From Mycobacterium sp. 852002-51057_SCH5723018 (GTDB lineage: Bacteria > Actinomycetota > Actinomycetes > Mycobacteriales > Mycobacteriaceae), in NCBI RefSeq assembly GCF_001667035.1, contig NZ_LZIR01000029.1:1-63293 (forward strand): a DNA stretch of 63,293 nt, read 5' to 3'. Under the pieces are notes generated by a model. The model was not told the origin of the DNA. It did not search any database and worked only from the letters and a program-made list of their open reading frames with translations. The translations under genes were made by a program, and so were the position numbers. Positions 1 to 8,018 of this stretch are shown here, one piece after another (the first letter of the stretch is position 1; every line of letters starts with the position of its first letter).

Positions 1-94
1 GCAAGCCGACCACCATCCCAAACAAACAATGCAACCGGCTGCTTAAACCCGCCCCTTGACATAGGAGCAACGCACGCCCGCGCTGCGCGCGCGC

Positions 95-769
95 TTACCT
101 CGCTCGGCGGGCCAGCCTCTCGGAGTCCGAAATGAGCACGCTCTTGCCCTCCAAGCGGATCCAGCCGCGATGGGCGAAGTCGGCCAGCGCCTTGTTCACG
201 GTCTCCCGCGAAGCGCCCACCAGCTGGGCGATCTCCTCCTGAGTGAGGTCGTGGGTGACACGCATCGCGCCACCCTCCTGGGTGCCGAAACGCTGGGCTA
301 GCTGCAGCAACTGTTTGGCCACCCGGCCGGGCACGTCGGTGAAGATCAGGTCGGCCAGGTTGTTGTTGGTGCGCCGCAGCCGTCGGGCCAACACCCGCAG
401 CAACTGCTCGGCGATCTCCGGACGATCGCCGATCCAGGCCCGCAGCGCGTCGCGGTCCATTGACACCGCCCGCACCTCGGTGATCGTGGTCGCGCTGGAT
501 GTCCGCGGACCCGGGTCGAAGATCGACAATTCCCCGAACATGTCCGACGGGCCCATGATCGTCAGCAGATTCTCCCGGCCGTCCGGGGAACGCCGTCCGA
601 TCTTTACCTTCCCGGAAATGATGATGTACAGCCGATCGCCCGGCTCCCCCTCGGCGAAAACCGTGTGTCCGCGCGGGAAGTCGACGGGTTGCAATTGCTT
701 GGTCAGCGCGGCGACCGCGCCGGGCTCAACCCCTTGGAAGATTCCTGCCCTTGCCAGGATCTCGTCCAC
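95..769 (-). CDS. crp: cAMP receptor protein, global transcription regulator
   Basis: CRP/FNR-family regulator of 224 residues, the full length of mycobacterial Crp (Rv3676). Residues 1-115 form the cyclic-nucleotide domain. E80, R89 and T90, and T134 and N135 on the C helix, sit at the cAMP-contact positions known from M. tuberculosis Crp. The winged helix (about 170-200, containing [16 protein letters not shown]) binds DNA. The start is GTG at 769. Known role of the family: cytoplasmic homodimer that activates or represses many genes in response to cAMP. The membrane cyclase at 31-33 kb is one likely cAMP source. The last codons and the stop lie inside an 18-base sequence that recurs at the end of ephE. 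Identification is secure. Confidence 0.97.
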   Translation of the reverse strand: MDEILARAGIFQGVEPGAVAALTKQLQPVDFPRGHTVFAEGEPGDRLYIIISGKVKIGRRSPDGRENLLTIMGPSDMFGELSIFDPGPRTSSATTITEVRAVSMDRDALRAWIGDRPEIAEQLLRVLARRLRRTNNNLADLIFTDVPGRVAKQLLQLAQRFGTQEGGAMRVTHDLTQEEIAQLVGASRETVNKALADFAHRGWIRLEGKSVLISDSERLARRAR

Positions 770-800
770 GTTGCCTCTTCAGCTTTCCAATTTTGTGATA

Positions 801-822
801 CGGGCAGGCCAACCCTTGCCCG
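801..822. promoter_or_regulatory. Inverted repeat upstream of crp
   Basis: CGGGCA and TGCCCG form a perfect 6-bp inverted repeat with a 10-base centre, 32 bases upstream of the crp start. TGTGAT on the left and GTGTGAC on the right flank it and resemble half-sites of the CRP consensus TGTGA-N6-TCACA, but the spacing is not canonical. It could be an autoregulatory operator; this is inference only. Confidence 0.3.
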
Positions 823-940
823 TGTGACGTAAGTCTAGAGCTAGGCCAATTATGTCCAACGTGCCACGCTACACACGATCGACATAACTGGCGCCACTAA
901 ATTCCGGATTGACGCGCGAATGGGTTCGGAGGTGCGTCGG

Positions 941-1264
941 TCATCCGACCTGACCGCGGTCAGCGAAGGCGGGGGCAAACTCCGGTGCGGCGTGACGCGG
1001 TCCGATGTAGGCGCGGGCCGGCGGCGAATCGGCCGGCCGCAGGGCCTGGCGCCGGTGCAGGTATTCCAGCGCCTCGGGCATGCCCTCTCGGGCCAGCGTA
1101 TGCACATCGACGGCCTCCGCACACTCGAGGAACTCGTCGACATCGGTCGCCGTCACGGTGTCATGGGCCAGCTCTTTTTCCAGGCGCCCCAGACCGAGCG
1201 TCGCGAGCATCAGCAGCCCGGGAACGCACGCCACCAGCAACCATGACACAAGGAGAGTAAACAT
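941..1264 (-). CDS. Small N-terminally anchored membrane protein (Rv3675-like)
   Basis: 107-residue protein matching the conserved mycobacterial hypothetical Rv3675 in position and sequence character. A hydrophobic segment at residues 4-24 (LLVSWLLVACVPGLLMLATLG) precedes a short acidic and histidine-containing cytoplasmic or periplasmic domain. It lies 171 bases upstream of crp on the same strand and is divergent from nth. The ATG at 1264 was chosen because it directly precedes the membrane segment. The C-terminus is shorter than I recall for M. tuberculosis (about 125 residues). No function is known. Confidence 0.75.
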   Translation of the reverse strand: MFTLLVSWLLVACVPGLLMLATLGLGRLEKELAHDTVTATDVDEFLECAEAVDVHTLAREGMPEALEYLHRRQALRPADSPPARAYIGPRHAAPEFAPAFADRGQVG

Positions 1265-1356
1265 GGCCTTGAATCAACACGAGGTCTCAGCCAGATCACG
1301 AAATCAGTACTCTGTCGTAGGTGACAGCGGCAAAGTCATCTGGGCGCTCCAAGTCG

Positions 1357-2118
1357 ATGCCGGCCAATTCCGATGGTCCCCTCGCCCGTCGCTGGGCGCA
1401 GGAAAGCCGAGTGGGGTTGGTGCGACGAGCCCGCCGGATGAATCGCGTTCTGGCCCAAGCGTTTCCGCAGGCCCACTGCGAGTTGGATTTCACCACGCCG
1501 CTGGAGCTGACGGTGGCCACCATCCTGTCGGCGCAGAGCACCGACAAACGGGTCAACCTGACGACGCCGGCGTTGTTCGTGCGCTACCGGTCGGCTCTGG
1601 ATTATGCGAAGGCGGACCGCGCCGAACTGGAGAACCTCATCCGTCCCACCGGCTTCTTCCGTAACAAGGCGACCTCGCTGATCGGGCTCGGGCAGGCCCT
1701 GGTCGAACGGTTCGACGGCGAGGTGCCGTCGACCATGGCCGAGCTGGTCACGCTGCCTGGGGTCGGGCGCAAGACCGCCAACGTCATCCTGGGCAACGCT
1801 TTCGGCATCCCCGGAATCACCGTCGACACCCATTTCGCGCGGTTGGTGCAGCGGTGGCGGTGGACCGCTGAGAAGGACCCGGTCAAGATCGAGCACGCGG
1901 TCGGTGAACTGATCGAACGCCGCGAGTGGACCATGTTGAGCCATCGGGTGATCTTTCACGGCCGCCGGGTTTGCCACGCCCGCAAACCGGCGTGCGGCGT
2001 ATGCCTGCTCGCCAAGGATTGCCCCTCCTTCGGCCTCGGCCCCACCGAGCCGCTGCTCGCCGCGCCCCTGGTGCAGGGTCCGGAAGCCGAGCATTTGCTG
2101 GCCCTGGCGGGGCTGTAA
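1357..2118 (+). CDS. nth: Endonuclease III, DNA glycosylase/AP lyase
   Basis: Base-excision repair enzyme that removes oxidised pyrimidines and cleaves abasic sites. The helix-hairpin-helix [15 protein letters not shown] carries the catalytic lysine, and VDTHFARL carries the catalytic aspartate. The C-terminal 4Fe-4S site follows the C-x6-C-x2-C-x5-C pattern, beginning [11 protein letters not shown]. From ATG 1357 the protein has 253 residues, against about 245 in M. tuberculosis. An in-frame GTG at 1321 would add 12 residues; neither start has a strong ribosome site. It heads the nth-Rv3673c-Rv3672c-marP gene row, conserved in mycobacteria. Confidence 0.94.
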   Translation: MPANSDGPLARRWAQESRVGLVRRARRMNRVLAQAFPQAHCELDFTTPLELTVATILSAQSTDKRVNLTTPALFVRYRSALDYAKADRAELENLIRPTGFFRNKATSLIGLGQALVERFDGEVPSTMAELVTLPGVGRKTANVILGNAFGIPGITVDTHFARLVQRWRWTAEKDPVKIEHAVGELIERREWTMLSHRVIFHGRRVCHARKPACGVCLLAKDCPSFGLGPTEPLLAAPLVQGPEAEHLLALAGL

Positions 2119-2135
2119 CACCGGGGCCGGCGACC

Positions 2136-2783
2136 TTGAGCGCCAAGACCCGCTGGACCATTGCGATATTGGCGGTGGTGGCGGCGCTGACGGCGGCGCT
2201 GGTGACACAGCTGCGCGACGATGCGGCGACGACGCCGACGACCGCGACCACCCAGCCCGTCGCAGACCGGGAACACCGCGACGCCGACACCCCCGCCGCG
2301 TTGGCCGGTCCGCGGGAGCGTGCCAACCTGCCACCCTGCCCGGCGCCCGGCGACGGGGCCGGCCCGGCCGCACTGCGCGGTGTGACGGTGGAATGCGCCG
2401 CGGACGGTTCGACCGTCGACGTGGCCCGCGCGCTGGCCGGCCACCGGGTGGTCCTCAACTTGTGGGCGTATTGGTGCGCGCCGTGTGCGGCCGAACTCCC
2501 CGCCATGGCGGAGTATCAACGTCGGGTCGGGACGGACGTGATGGTGGTGACGGTGCATCAAGACGAAAACGAGGCCGCCGCCTTACTGAGGTTGGCGGAG
2601 TTGGGCGTTCGGCTGCCGACACTGCAGGACGGTCGTCGCCGCGTCGCGGCGGCCCTGCGGGTGGTAAATGTGATGCCCGCGACGGTCGTGCTGCGGTCGG
2701 ACGGTAGCGTTGCCCAGACGATGCCGCGGCCCTTCGCCAGTGCCGACGAGATCGCGGCCGCAGTCGGAAACGACGCGGGATAG
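2136..2783 (+). CDS. Membrane-anchored thioredoxin-like protein (Rv3673c-like)
   Basis: About 215 residues. One N-terminal membrane segment (WTIAILAVVAALTAALVTQL) is followed by a threonine/alanine linker and a TlpA/ResA-type thioredoxin domain with the redox motif WCAPC in LNLWAYWCAPCAAELPAM. It is probably an extracytoplasmic disulfide reductase or oxidase; the substrate is unknown. TTG at 2136 was chosen because it lies just before the membrane segment and 17 bases after the nth stop. The reading frame stays open upstream, inside nth, but that part is out of frame with nth and not conserved in character. Confidence 0.85.
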   Translation: MSAKTRWTIAILAVVAALTAALVTQLRDDAATTPTTATTQPVADREHRDADTPAALAGPRERANLPPCPAPGDGAGPAALRGVTVECAADGSTVDVARALAGHRVVLNLWAYWCAPCAAELPAMAEYQRRVGTDVMVVTVHQDENEAAALLRLAELGVRLPTLQDGRRRVAAALRVVNVMPATVVLRSDGSVAQTMPRPFASADEIAAAVGNDAG

Positions 2784-2805
2784 GCAGTTGGAGAGGGAGG
2801 CGACG

Positions 2806-3576
2806 GTGGGTTCAGCCCTTCCGCTGACACCTGACGTCTGCCCATCGTGGTTGCGGCCGTTGGTCGATAACGTCGAGCAGATCCCCGACGCGTTTCGGCG
2901 TCGGCTCCCGGCCGATGTGCTGGCGATGGTGACCGCCAAGGTGGCGTCCTCGGTGGCGTCGTTGCGTGGCGACCAGCGCGAGGCCGCGGTTCTGGTGCTG
3001 TTTTCCGGTCCGGAATCCATGCCGGCTGGCGAAGGTTTTCCCGACGACGCCGACCTGTTGCTCACCGTGCGCGCCTCGAGCTTGCGCCACCACGCCGGCC
3101 AGGCCGCGTTCCCGGGCGGCGCCTCCGACCCCGGCGACGACGGTCCGGTGGCCACCGCCCTGCGGGAAGCCCACGAAGAAACCGGTATTGACGTCAGCCG
3201 GCTGTATCCCCTGGCCACCATGGAGCGGACGTTCATCGCGCCGTCACAGTTTCACGTGGTCCCGGTGCTGGCCTATTCGCCCGACCCGGGACCGGTGGCC
3301 GTCGTCAACGAGGCCGAAACGGCGGTAGTGGCGCGAGTTCCGGTGCGCGCCTTCGTCAATCCGGACAACCGGCTGATGGTCTACCGCAGCAACCTCGGCG
3401 TGCGTTGGGCCGGCCCGGCGTTCCTGTTGAACGAGATGCTGGTGTGGGGATTCACTGGCCAGGTGATCTCTGCGATGCTCGACGTGGCCGGCTGGGCCTT
3501 GCCCTGGGACACCAGCGACGTGCGTGAGTTGGACGAGGCGATGGTGTTGGTCGGTAATGAGGGTGGGGATCGATGA
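2806..3576 (+). CDS. Nudix hydrolase, CoA pyrophosphatase type (Rv3672c-like)
   Basis: 256-residue Nudix protein. The Nudix box is PGGASDPGDDGPVATALREA followed directly by HEETGI. The preceding LRHHAGQAAFPGG is the extra motif typical of CoA pyrophosphatases, which hydrolyse CoA to phosphopantetheine and adenosine-3',5'-bisphosphate. GTG at 2806 has a good ribosome site (GGAGAGGGAGG). The stop overlaps the marP start as ATGA, so the two are translationally coupled. Substrate specificity is inferred from the motif and not shown. Confidence 0.87.
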   Translation: MGSALPLTPDVCPSWLRPLVDNVEQIPDAFRRRLPADVLAMVTAKVASSVASLRGDQREAAVLVLFSGPESMPAGEGFPDDADLLLTVRASSLRHHAGQAAFPGGASDPGDDGPVATALREAHEETGIDVSRLYPLATMERTFIAPSQFHVVPVLAYSPDPGPVAVVNEAETAVVARVPVRAFVNPDNRLMVYRSNLGVRWAGPAFLLNEMLVWGFTGQVISAMLDVAGWALPWDTSDVRELDEAMVLVGNEGGDR

Positions 3577-4775
3577 ATTCGATGACCCCGTCGCAGTGGC
3601 TGGACATCGCGGTCCTGGCGGTCGCGTTCATCGCGGCCATCTCGGGCTGGCGTTCGGGCGCGCTCGGCTCGCTGCTGTCGTTCGTCGGAGTGTTGCTCGG
3701 CGCGATCGCGGGCGTACTGCTGGCACCCCACATCGTCAGTCACATCGCGGCGCCCCGCGCCAAACTGTTCACCGCGCTGTTTTTGATCCTGGCGCTGGTC
3801 GTCGTCGGCGAGGTCGCCGGCGTGGTGCTGGGACGCGCCGTGCGCGGTGCAATCCACAGTCGCACAATCCGTTCCATCGATTCGGTGATCGGGGTGGGGG
3901 TCCAGCTCATCGTGGTGCTGACCGCCGCCTGGCTGCTGGCCACGCCACTGACGCAGTCCAAGGACCAGCCCGAGCTGGCCGCCGCGGTCCGGGGTTCGCG
4001 GGTGCTGGCTCAGGTCAACGAGGTCGCACCGCCGTGGCTGAAGACCGTGCCCAAACGGCTGTCGGCGCTGTTGAACACCTCCGGGCTGCCCGCGGTGCTG
4101 GAGCCGTTCAGCCGCACTCCGGTGATTCCGGTCGCATCACCTGACCCGGCCCTGGCCACCAACCCGGTGGTGACCTCCGCCGCGCCCAGCGTCGTCAAGG
4201 TGCGCAGCCTGGCGCCCAGCTGCCAAAAGGTGTTGGAGGGCAGCGGTTTTGTGATCGCGCCCGATCGGGTGATGACCAACGCACACGTCGTCGCCGGGTC
4301 CAGTAGCGTCCAGGTCTACGCCAGCGGGAATCCCCTCGACGCCACCGTGGTTTCCTACGACCCTTCGGTCGACATCGCGATCCTGTCCATCCCGAACCTG
4401 CCGCCGTCGCCGCTGACCTTCGCCCAAACCGAGGCCAAGAGCGGCGAAAGCGTTGTGGTGCTGGGCTATCCCGGCGGCGGCAACTTCACCGCGACCCCGG
4501 CCAGGATCCGCGAGGCCATCAAGCTCAGTGGGCCCGACATCTACCGCGACCCGGCGCCGGTCACCCGCGACGTGTACACCATCAGAGCCAATGTGGAACA
4601 AGGCAATTCGGGTGGACCGCTGATCGACCTCAACGGTCACGTGCTTGGTGTTGTGTTCGGCGCGGCCGTCGACGACCCCGACACGGGTTTCGTGCTGACC
4701 GCCGACGAGGTGGCCGGTCAGCTGGCCAAGATAGGTGCAACGCAACAGGTTTCGACGGGTACCTGCGTCAGCTGA
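3573..4775 (+). CDS. marP: Periplasmic acid-resistance serine protease MarP
   Basis: 400 residues: about four membrane helices in residues 8-125, a linker, then a chymotrypsin-fold protease in the periplasm. The catalytic triad is H238 (TNAHVVAG), D267 (SVDIAIL) and S346 (QGNSGGPLI). C217 and C398 correspond to the disulfide that stabilises the M. tuberculosis enzyme. All of these are shifted by exactly three residues from H235/D264/S343 and C214/C395 there. In M. tuberculosis MarP is required for pH homeostasis and survival in acidified phagosomes. Last gene of the nth operon; ATGA overlap with the Nudix gene. Confidence 0.96.
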   Translation: MNSMTPSQWLDIAVLAVAFIAAISGWRSGALGSLLSFVGVLLGAIAGVLLAPHIVSHIAAPRAKLFTALFLILALVVVGEVAGVVLGRAVRGAIHSRTIRSIDSVIGVGVQLIVVLTAAWLLATPLTQSKDQPELAAAVRGSRVLAQVNEVAPPWLKTVPKRLSALLNTSGLPAVLEPFSRTPVIPVASPDPALATNPVVTSAAPSVVKVRSLAPSCQKVLEGSGFVIAPDRVMTNAHVVAGSSSVQVYASGNPLDATVVSYDPSVDIAILSIPNLPPSPLTFAQTEAKSGESVVVLGYPGGGNFTATPARIREAIKLSGPDIYRDPAPVTRDVYTIRANVEQGNSGGPLIDLNGHVLGVVFGAAVDDPDTGFVLTADEVAGQLAKIGATQQVSTGTCVS

Positions 4776-4805
4776 CCGCCGGCCCGATTCTCGCTCGCCC
4801 GCGCC

Positions 4806-4823
4806 CGCGCTTACCTCGCTCGG
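4806..4823. repeat. 18-base element shared by the 3' ends of crp and ephE
   Basis: The sequence CGCGCTTACCTCGCTCGG here is identical to positions 90-107. In both places the TTA is the reverse complement of the stop codon, of ephE here and of crp there. Related GC-rich sequence (CTCGCTCGCCCGCGCCCGCG) continues to the left. It looks like a dispersed repeat that has supplied the last codons of both genes, and it lies in the marP-ephE convergent gap. Confidence 0.6.
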
Positions 4824-5788
4824 AAACCGTGCAGCTGCTCGAAGAACCTCATCAGGTGTCTGTTGATGTCGTCGGGTGCCTCTTCGTGGCTGAAATGCCC
4901 TGCGCCGGTAATGGATACGTAGCGTCCCTGGGGCGCATAGCGCTGGCTGCGGTCAACCGGGTCGGCCAGCACGTAGGGATCGCCATCACCGCGCAGGTGC
5001 AGCAACGGCATGCCCAGCTGCTGGGACATTGAGCGCATGAATCGCCGGCCTTCACCGCGCAGCTGGCTGCGGACAGCCCAGCGCTGGTATTCCAGCGCGC
5101 AGTGCGCGGCCCCCGGGATCTGTATCGCCGTCCGCAGATAACCAATGGTCTGGGAAAAGTCCTCGGAGGCAACCCATTTAGCACAACTGCGGCTCCGGAC
5201 CAGGCGCTCGATCTCGGCCGCGTTGTCGCGAGTCAGCAGCCGCTCCGGCCAGATGGGCACTTGGTATTGCAGCAGCGTCGGCAGCAGTGCGTAGCCCTGG
5301 TCACGCCGCGTCAGCGTGGACCGCCGCAGCGCGGCCGGGTGCGGCGAGCTGATCAGCGCGATGGCGCGCACCAGCCGCGAATGCAGCAGCGCGGTGGCCC
5401 AGCAGGCCAGCCCGCCGTCGGCGTGGCCGACCAGGGTCGCCGACGAATGGCCGAGCGCGCGAATGAGTCCAGCCGCGTCCCCTGCGAGCGTCCAGCCGTC
5501 ATAGCCGCGCGGTGGCTTGTCGCTGCCGCCGTAGCCGCGCAGGTCGACCGCGACCACCCGCACACCGGTCAGGCCGCGCAGCTGATGACGCCAAGACCAC
5601 CAGAACGAGCCGAACCCGTGCAGCAACATCACCAGCGGCCGCGCCGTCGCCGGCGTGCTCGGATCCTGGCCCGCCGGCTGGCCAGTGGGAAGGGCTTCGA
5701 CGACGTGGAAGCGGATGCCGTTGGCATGGATGTCCAGATGGCGCCATGGCCCGTCGATGCGGGTGACCGACGGATCTGGTGCGGGCAT
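4811..5788 (-). CDS. ephE: Alpha/beta-hydrolase, epoxide hydrolase EphE family
   Basis: 325-residue alpha/beta-hydrolase matching EphE (Rv3670). The oxyanion motif is LLHGFGSFWWSW. The nucleophile elbow VGHADGGL places an aspartate at the catalytic position, as in epoxide hydrolases, although the usual GHDWGG sequence is not kept. The acid is in GDGDPYVL and the general base in GAGHFSHEEAP. Epoxide hydrolysis to diols is the family reaction; the true substrate is unknown. Its ATG begins the base after the stop of the upstream holin-X-like gene, so the two form one operon. The last codons lie in a short dispersed repeat. Confidence 0.85.
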   Translation of the reverse strand: MPAPDPSVTRIDGPWRHLDIHANGIRFHVVEALPTGQPAGQDPSTPATARPLVMLLHGFGSFWWSWRHQLRGLTGVRVVAVDLRGYGGSDKPPRGYDGWTLAGDAAGLIRALGHSSATLVGHADGGLACWATALLHSRLVRAIALISSPHPAALRRSTLTRRDQGYALLPTLLQYQVPIWPERLLTRDNAAEIERLVRSRSCAKWVASEDFSQTIGYLRTAIQIPGAAHCALEYQRWAVRSQLRGEGRRFMRSMSQQLGMPLLHLRGDGDPYVLADPVDRSQRYAPQGRYVSITGAGHFSHEEAPDDINRHLMRFFEQLHGFRAR

Positions 5789-6313
5789 CTACCAACCCGA
5801 GGGATCGGTAGGGTTTTCCTTGCCCGGCGATTCGGTGAGCTGCTTCGAATCGGGGGCGGGCTTGTCGTGGCCGGGCGTGAGCGCGGTGCGCGTCTCCTTG
5901 ACGGATTCGATCGTCTGCCGTGGCCCGCGGATCCGGCGCACCTTCAAAAAGCCCAACAGCCCCAGCACGGCCCCGACCACCACCATGATCGCGAACACGA
6001 TCAGGAAAGCCACCCAGCGCCACAGCCACGTGTCGAGGAGCTCGGCGACGAAGAAGAAGAAAAAGAACGTGGAGTAGAACAGCACCACCAGGGCGGCGAT
6101 GAAGTACACGCTGCCGGTGAGGCCCTTCTTGACGTCGCGGGTGATCTCGGCACGGGCCAGCTCCACCTCGGCGCGCACCAGAGTGGACACCTGGGTGGTC
6201 GCGTCTTTGATCAGCTCACCGATGGACGGATCGGCCGCCTTGGCATGCGGGTCGGCCAACGGAATCGTGGTCAGGGTGCTGGGCACACCGTTCGTGCGAT
6301 CGACTTTGCTCAC
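5789..6313 (-). CDS. Holin-X-like membrane protein (Rv3669-like)
   Basis: 174 residues. A charged N-terminus and a probable amphipathic helix (about 50-80) precede two membrane helices (about 90-112 and 120-145) joined by a short turn, then a polar tail. The arrangement matches the actinobacterial holin-X superfamily, which is named by structure and not shown to form lesions. GTG start at 6313. It is co-transcribed with ephE with no gap. The role is unknown. Confidence 0.8.
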   Translation of the reverse strand: MSKVDRTNGVPSTLTTIPLADPHAKAADPSIGELIKDATTQVSTLVRAEVELARAEITRDVKKGLTGSVYFIAALVVLFYSTFFFFFFVAELLDTWLWRWVAFLIVFAIMVVVGAVLGLLGFLKVRRIRGPRQTIESVKETRTALTPGHDKPAPDSKQLTESPGKENPTDPSGW

Positions 6314-6426
6314 AGAGGGTCCTCTCGCTTCACTCGTCGTGGTTTATGTTGCCATGCGGTGGGGTGCCGCACGAAGGCAGCCGGAGGCCGGCCGACCGGT
6401 GAAGTGGAAGGAGTTGGGCGGCAACG

Positions 6427-7095
6427 TCAGAGGTGACCGGCGGCGAAATCCGCGCCCTGGTCGGCCAGCGAGTCCTCGTATGACGACGCGTTGTGCGCGG
6501 CGAATTCCAGCCCGTCGGAGCACACCGGGTCCTCGGGAGCGCACAACTGCAGCGTTTTGCTCGCGTACAGCGGACCGATGACGACCGGAGGCTGGCCGAG
6601 GAAGTTCATGGCCCGGACATTCGGTGTTCCGAAGAGGACGACGGCGGCGACATGGTCGGCCACCGCCGGCTGCAGCGGTTTCGGCACGGTCGCGGGGTCG
6701 ACGCCGTCGGGTACTTCCGCGGAGGTGACGAATCCCATCACGGCCGCGCCTTGGGAATAGCCGCCGAGGACCATCTTTGTGCCGGGACAGTCGGCCGCCA
6801 TGGAAACGATGTGAGCGCCCGCATCCCGGATCCCGTCGACGCCGGTGGGCCAATCGCTGGTGGCCGGGTAATTGACCGCGTACACGCCGACCGGCCGGCC
6901 AATGCGCGAGCGCAGTTTGTCGACGAATGCCTGTCCGACGCCGCCGATTCCGGGCGGCGCGCCGGTACCGCGGGCGAAGACCACTTGGACGTCGGGGCAT
7001 GATGCCGCGGCTGCGGACGGGACCGGCGCGGTGACCAGCGCCCAGGCCGCAAGGGCGGTCGCCCCGACGATGCGCAAGACGTGCGATGTACTCAT
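6427..7095 (-). CDS. Secreted cutinase-family esterase
   Basis: 222 residues. A Sec signal peptide ends near residue 31 (PVPSAAAAS), followed by a compact cutinase fold. The nucleophile S114 sits in GGYSQGAAV; D189 (APEDPVC) and H201 (AAHNAS) complete the triad. Paired cysteines (C33/C103 and C185/C192) fit the two family disulfides. The family (Culp proteins) hydrolyses esters, phospholipids or cell-wall lipids outside the cell. ATG 7095 was chosen for the signal peptide. I know of no cutinase at this position in M. tuberculosis (between Rv3669 and Rv3668c), so this is an insertion or a differential loss. It is divergent from the serine protease gene. Confidence 0.88.
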   Translation of the reverse strand: MSTSHVLRIVGATALAAWALVTAPVPSAAAASCPDVQVVFARGTGAPPGIGGVGQAFVDKLRSRIGRPVGVYAVNYPATSDWPTGVDGIRDAGAHIVSMAADCPGTKMVLGGYSQGAAVMGFVTSAEVPDGVDPATVPKPLQPAVADHVAAVVLFGTPNVRAMNFLGQPPVVIGPLYASKTLQLCAPEDPVCSDGLEFAAHNASSYEDSLADQGADFAAGHL

Positions 7096-7307
7096 GTGCA
7101 ACAGATGCCCGTACGCAACCTCACCAATCTGAAAGGTTTCTGTGTGTTTTCGAGACGGCAAAAGCGCCGGGGGCGGGATACAGTGATCGATCCCATTGGG
7201 CAGGAAGGGATATGGGCAGGGGGTGGCGAGGCCATCGACCTCGGCGGACCGGACCTCTAGACTGTCCAAGCTGCTCGGGATGTCCGACCGTTGACGGGAG
7301 TGTTGCT

Positions 7308-8003
7308 TTGCAGACGGCCCACCGTTGCTACCAGGCGGCGATGGTAGCCGTCCTGCTGCTCCTAATCGGCTTGCCCGCCAACGCAGTCGCCGACGACAGG
7401 GTCCCGATGGGTGGCGGTGCGGGCATCGTCGTCAACGGCGACACGATGTGCACGCTGACGACGATCGGCACCGACCCGGCCGGCGACATGATTGGGTTCA
7501 CCTCGGCGCATTGCGGCGGACCGGGCGCGCAGGTCGCCGCCGAGGCCGCGCAGAACCGGGGCACGCTGGGCGTCATGGTCGCCGGCAACGACAGCCTCGA
7601 CTATGCGGTCATCAAATTCGACCCGGCCAAGGTCGCTCCGGTGGCCAACTACAACGGCTTTGTGATCGCGGGCATCGGCCCCGACCCGGCGTTCGGCCAG
7701 ATCGCCTGTAAGCAGGGCCGCACGACCGGGAATTCGTGCGGGGTCACCTGGGGGCCAGGCCAGGATCCGGGCACCATCGTCATGCAGGTCTGTGGTCAGC
7801 CGGGTGATTCCGGGGCGCCCGTGACCGTCAACAACCTGCTGGTCGGAATGATTCACGGGGCGTTCAGCGACAACTTGCCGACCTGCGTCATCAAATACAT
7901 CCCGCTGCATACCCCGGCCGTGGTGCAGTCGTTCAACGCCATCCTGGCCGACGTCAACGCCAAGCACCGGCCCGGCGCGGGGTTCGTGCCGCTGCCGGAC
8001 TGA
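7308..8003 (+). CDS. Secreted trypsin-like serine protease (Rv3668c-like)
   Basis: 231 residues from TTG 7308, close to the 232 of Rv3668c. A GGAG ribosome site ends 7 bases upstream; an ATG 11 codons further in is the alternative. A hydrophobic signal (MVAVLLLLIGLPANAVA) is followed by a streptogrisin/alpha-lytic-type domain. The triad residues are His in FTSAHCGG, Asp in SLDYAVIKFD and Ser in GQPGDSGAPV. Cysteine pairs around the His and Ser resemble S1E proteases. It probably acts outside the membrane; the target is unknown. Confidence 0.85.
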   Translation: MQTAHRCYQAAMVAVLLLLIGLPANAVADDRVPMGGGAGIVVNGDTMCTLTTIGTDPAGDMIGFTSAHCGGPGAQVAAEAAQNRGTLGVMVAGNDSLDYAVIKFDPAKVAPVANYNGFVIAGIGPDPAFGQIACKQGRTTGNSCGVTWGPGQDPGTIVMQVCGQPGDSGAPVTVNNLLVGMIHGAFSDNLPTCVIKYIPLHTPAVVQSFNAILADVNAKHRPGAGFVPLPD

Positions 8004-8018
8004 CGCGGGGCGGCAAGT

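Noticed and set aside
1..94. TTGACA at 56-61 as a promoter
   Set aside because: No -10 at suitable spacing before the window's first gene, which is on the other strand; its transcript direction would be antisense to crp.
3573..3576. A possible frameshift between the Nudix gene and marP
   Set aside because: The overlap is a normal ATGA start-stop junction and both proteins are full length.
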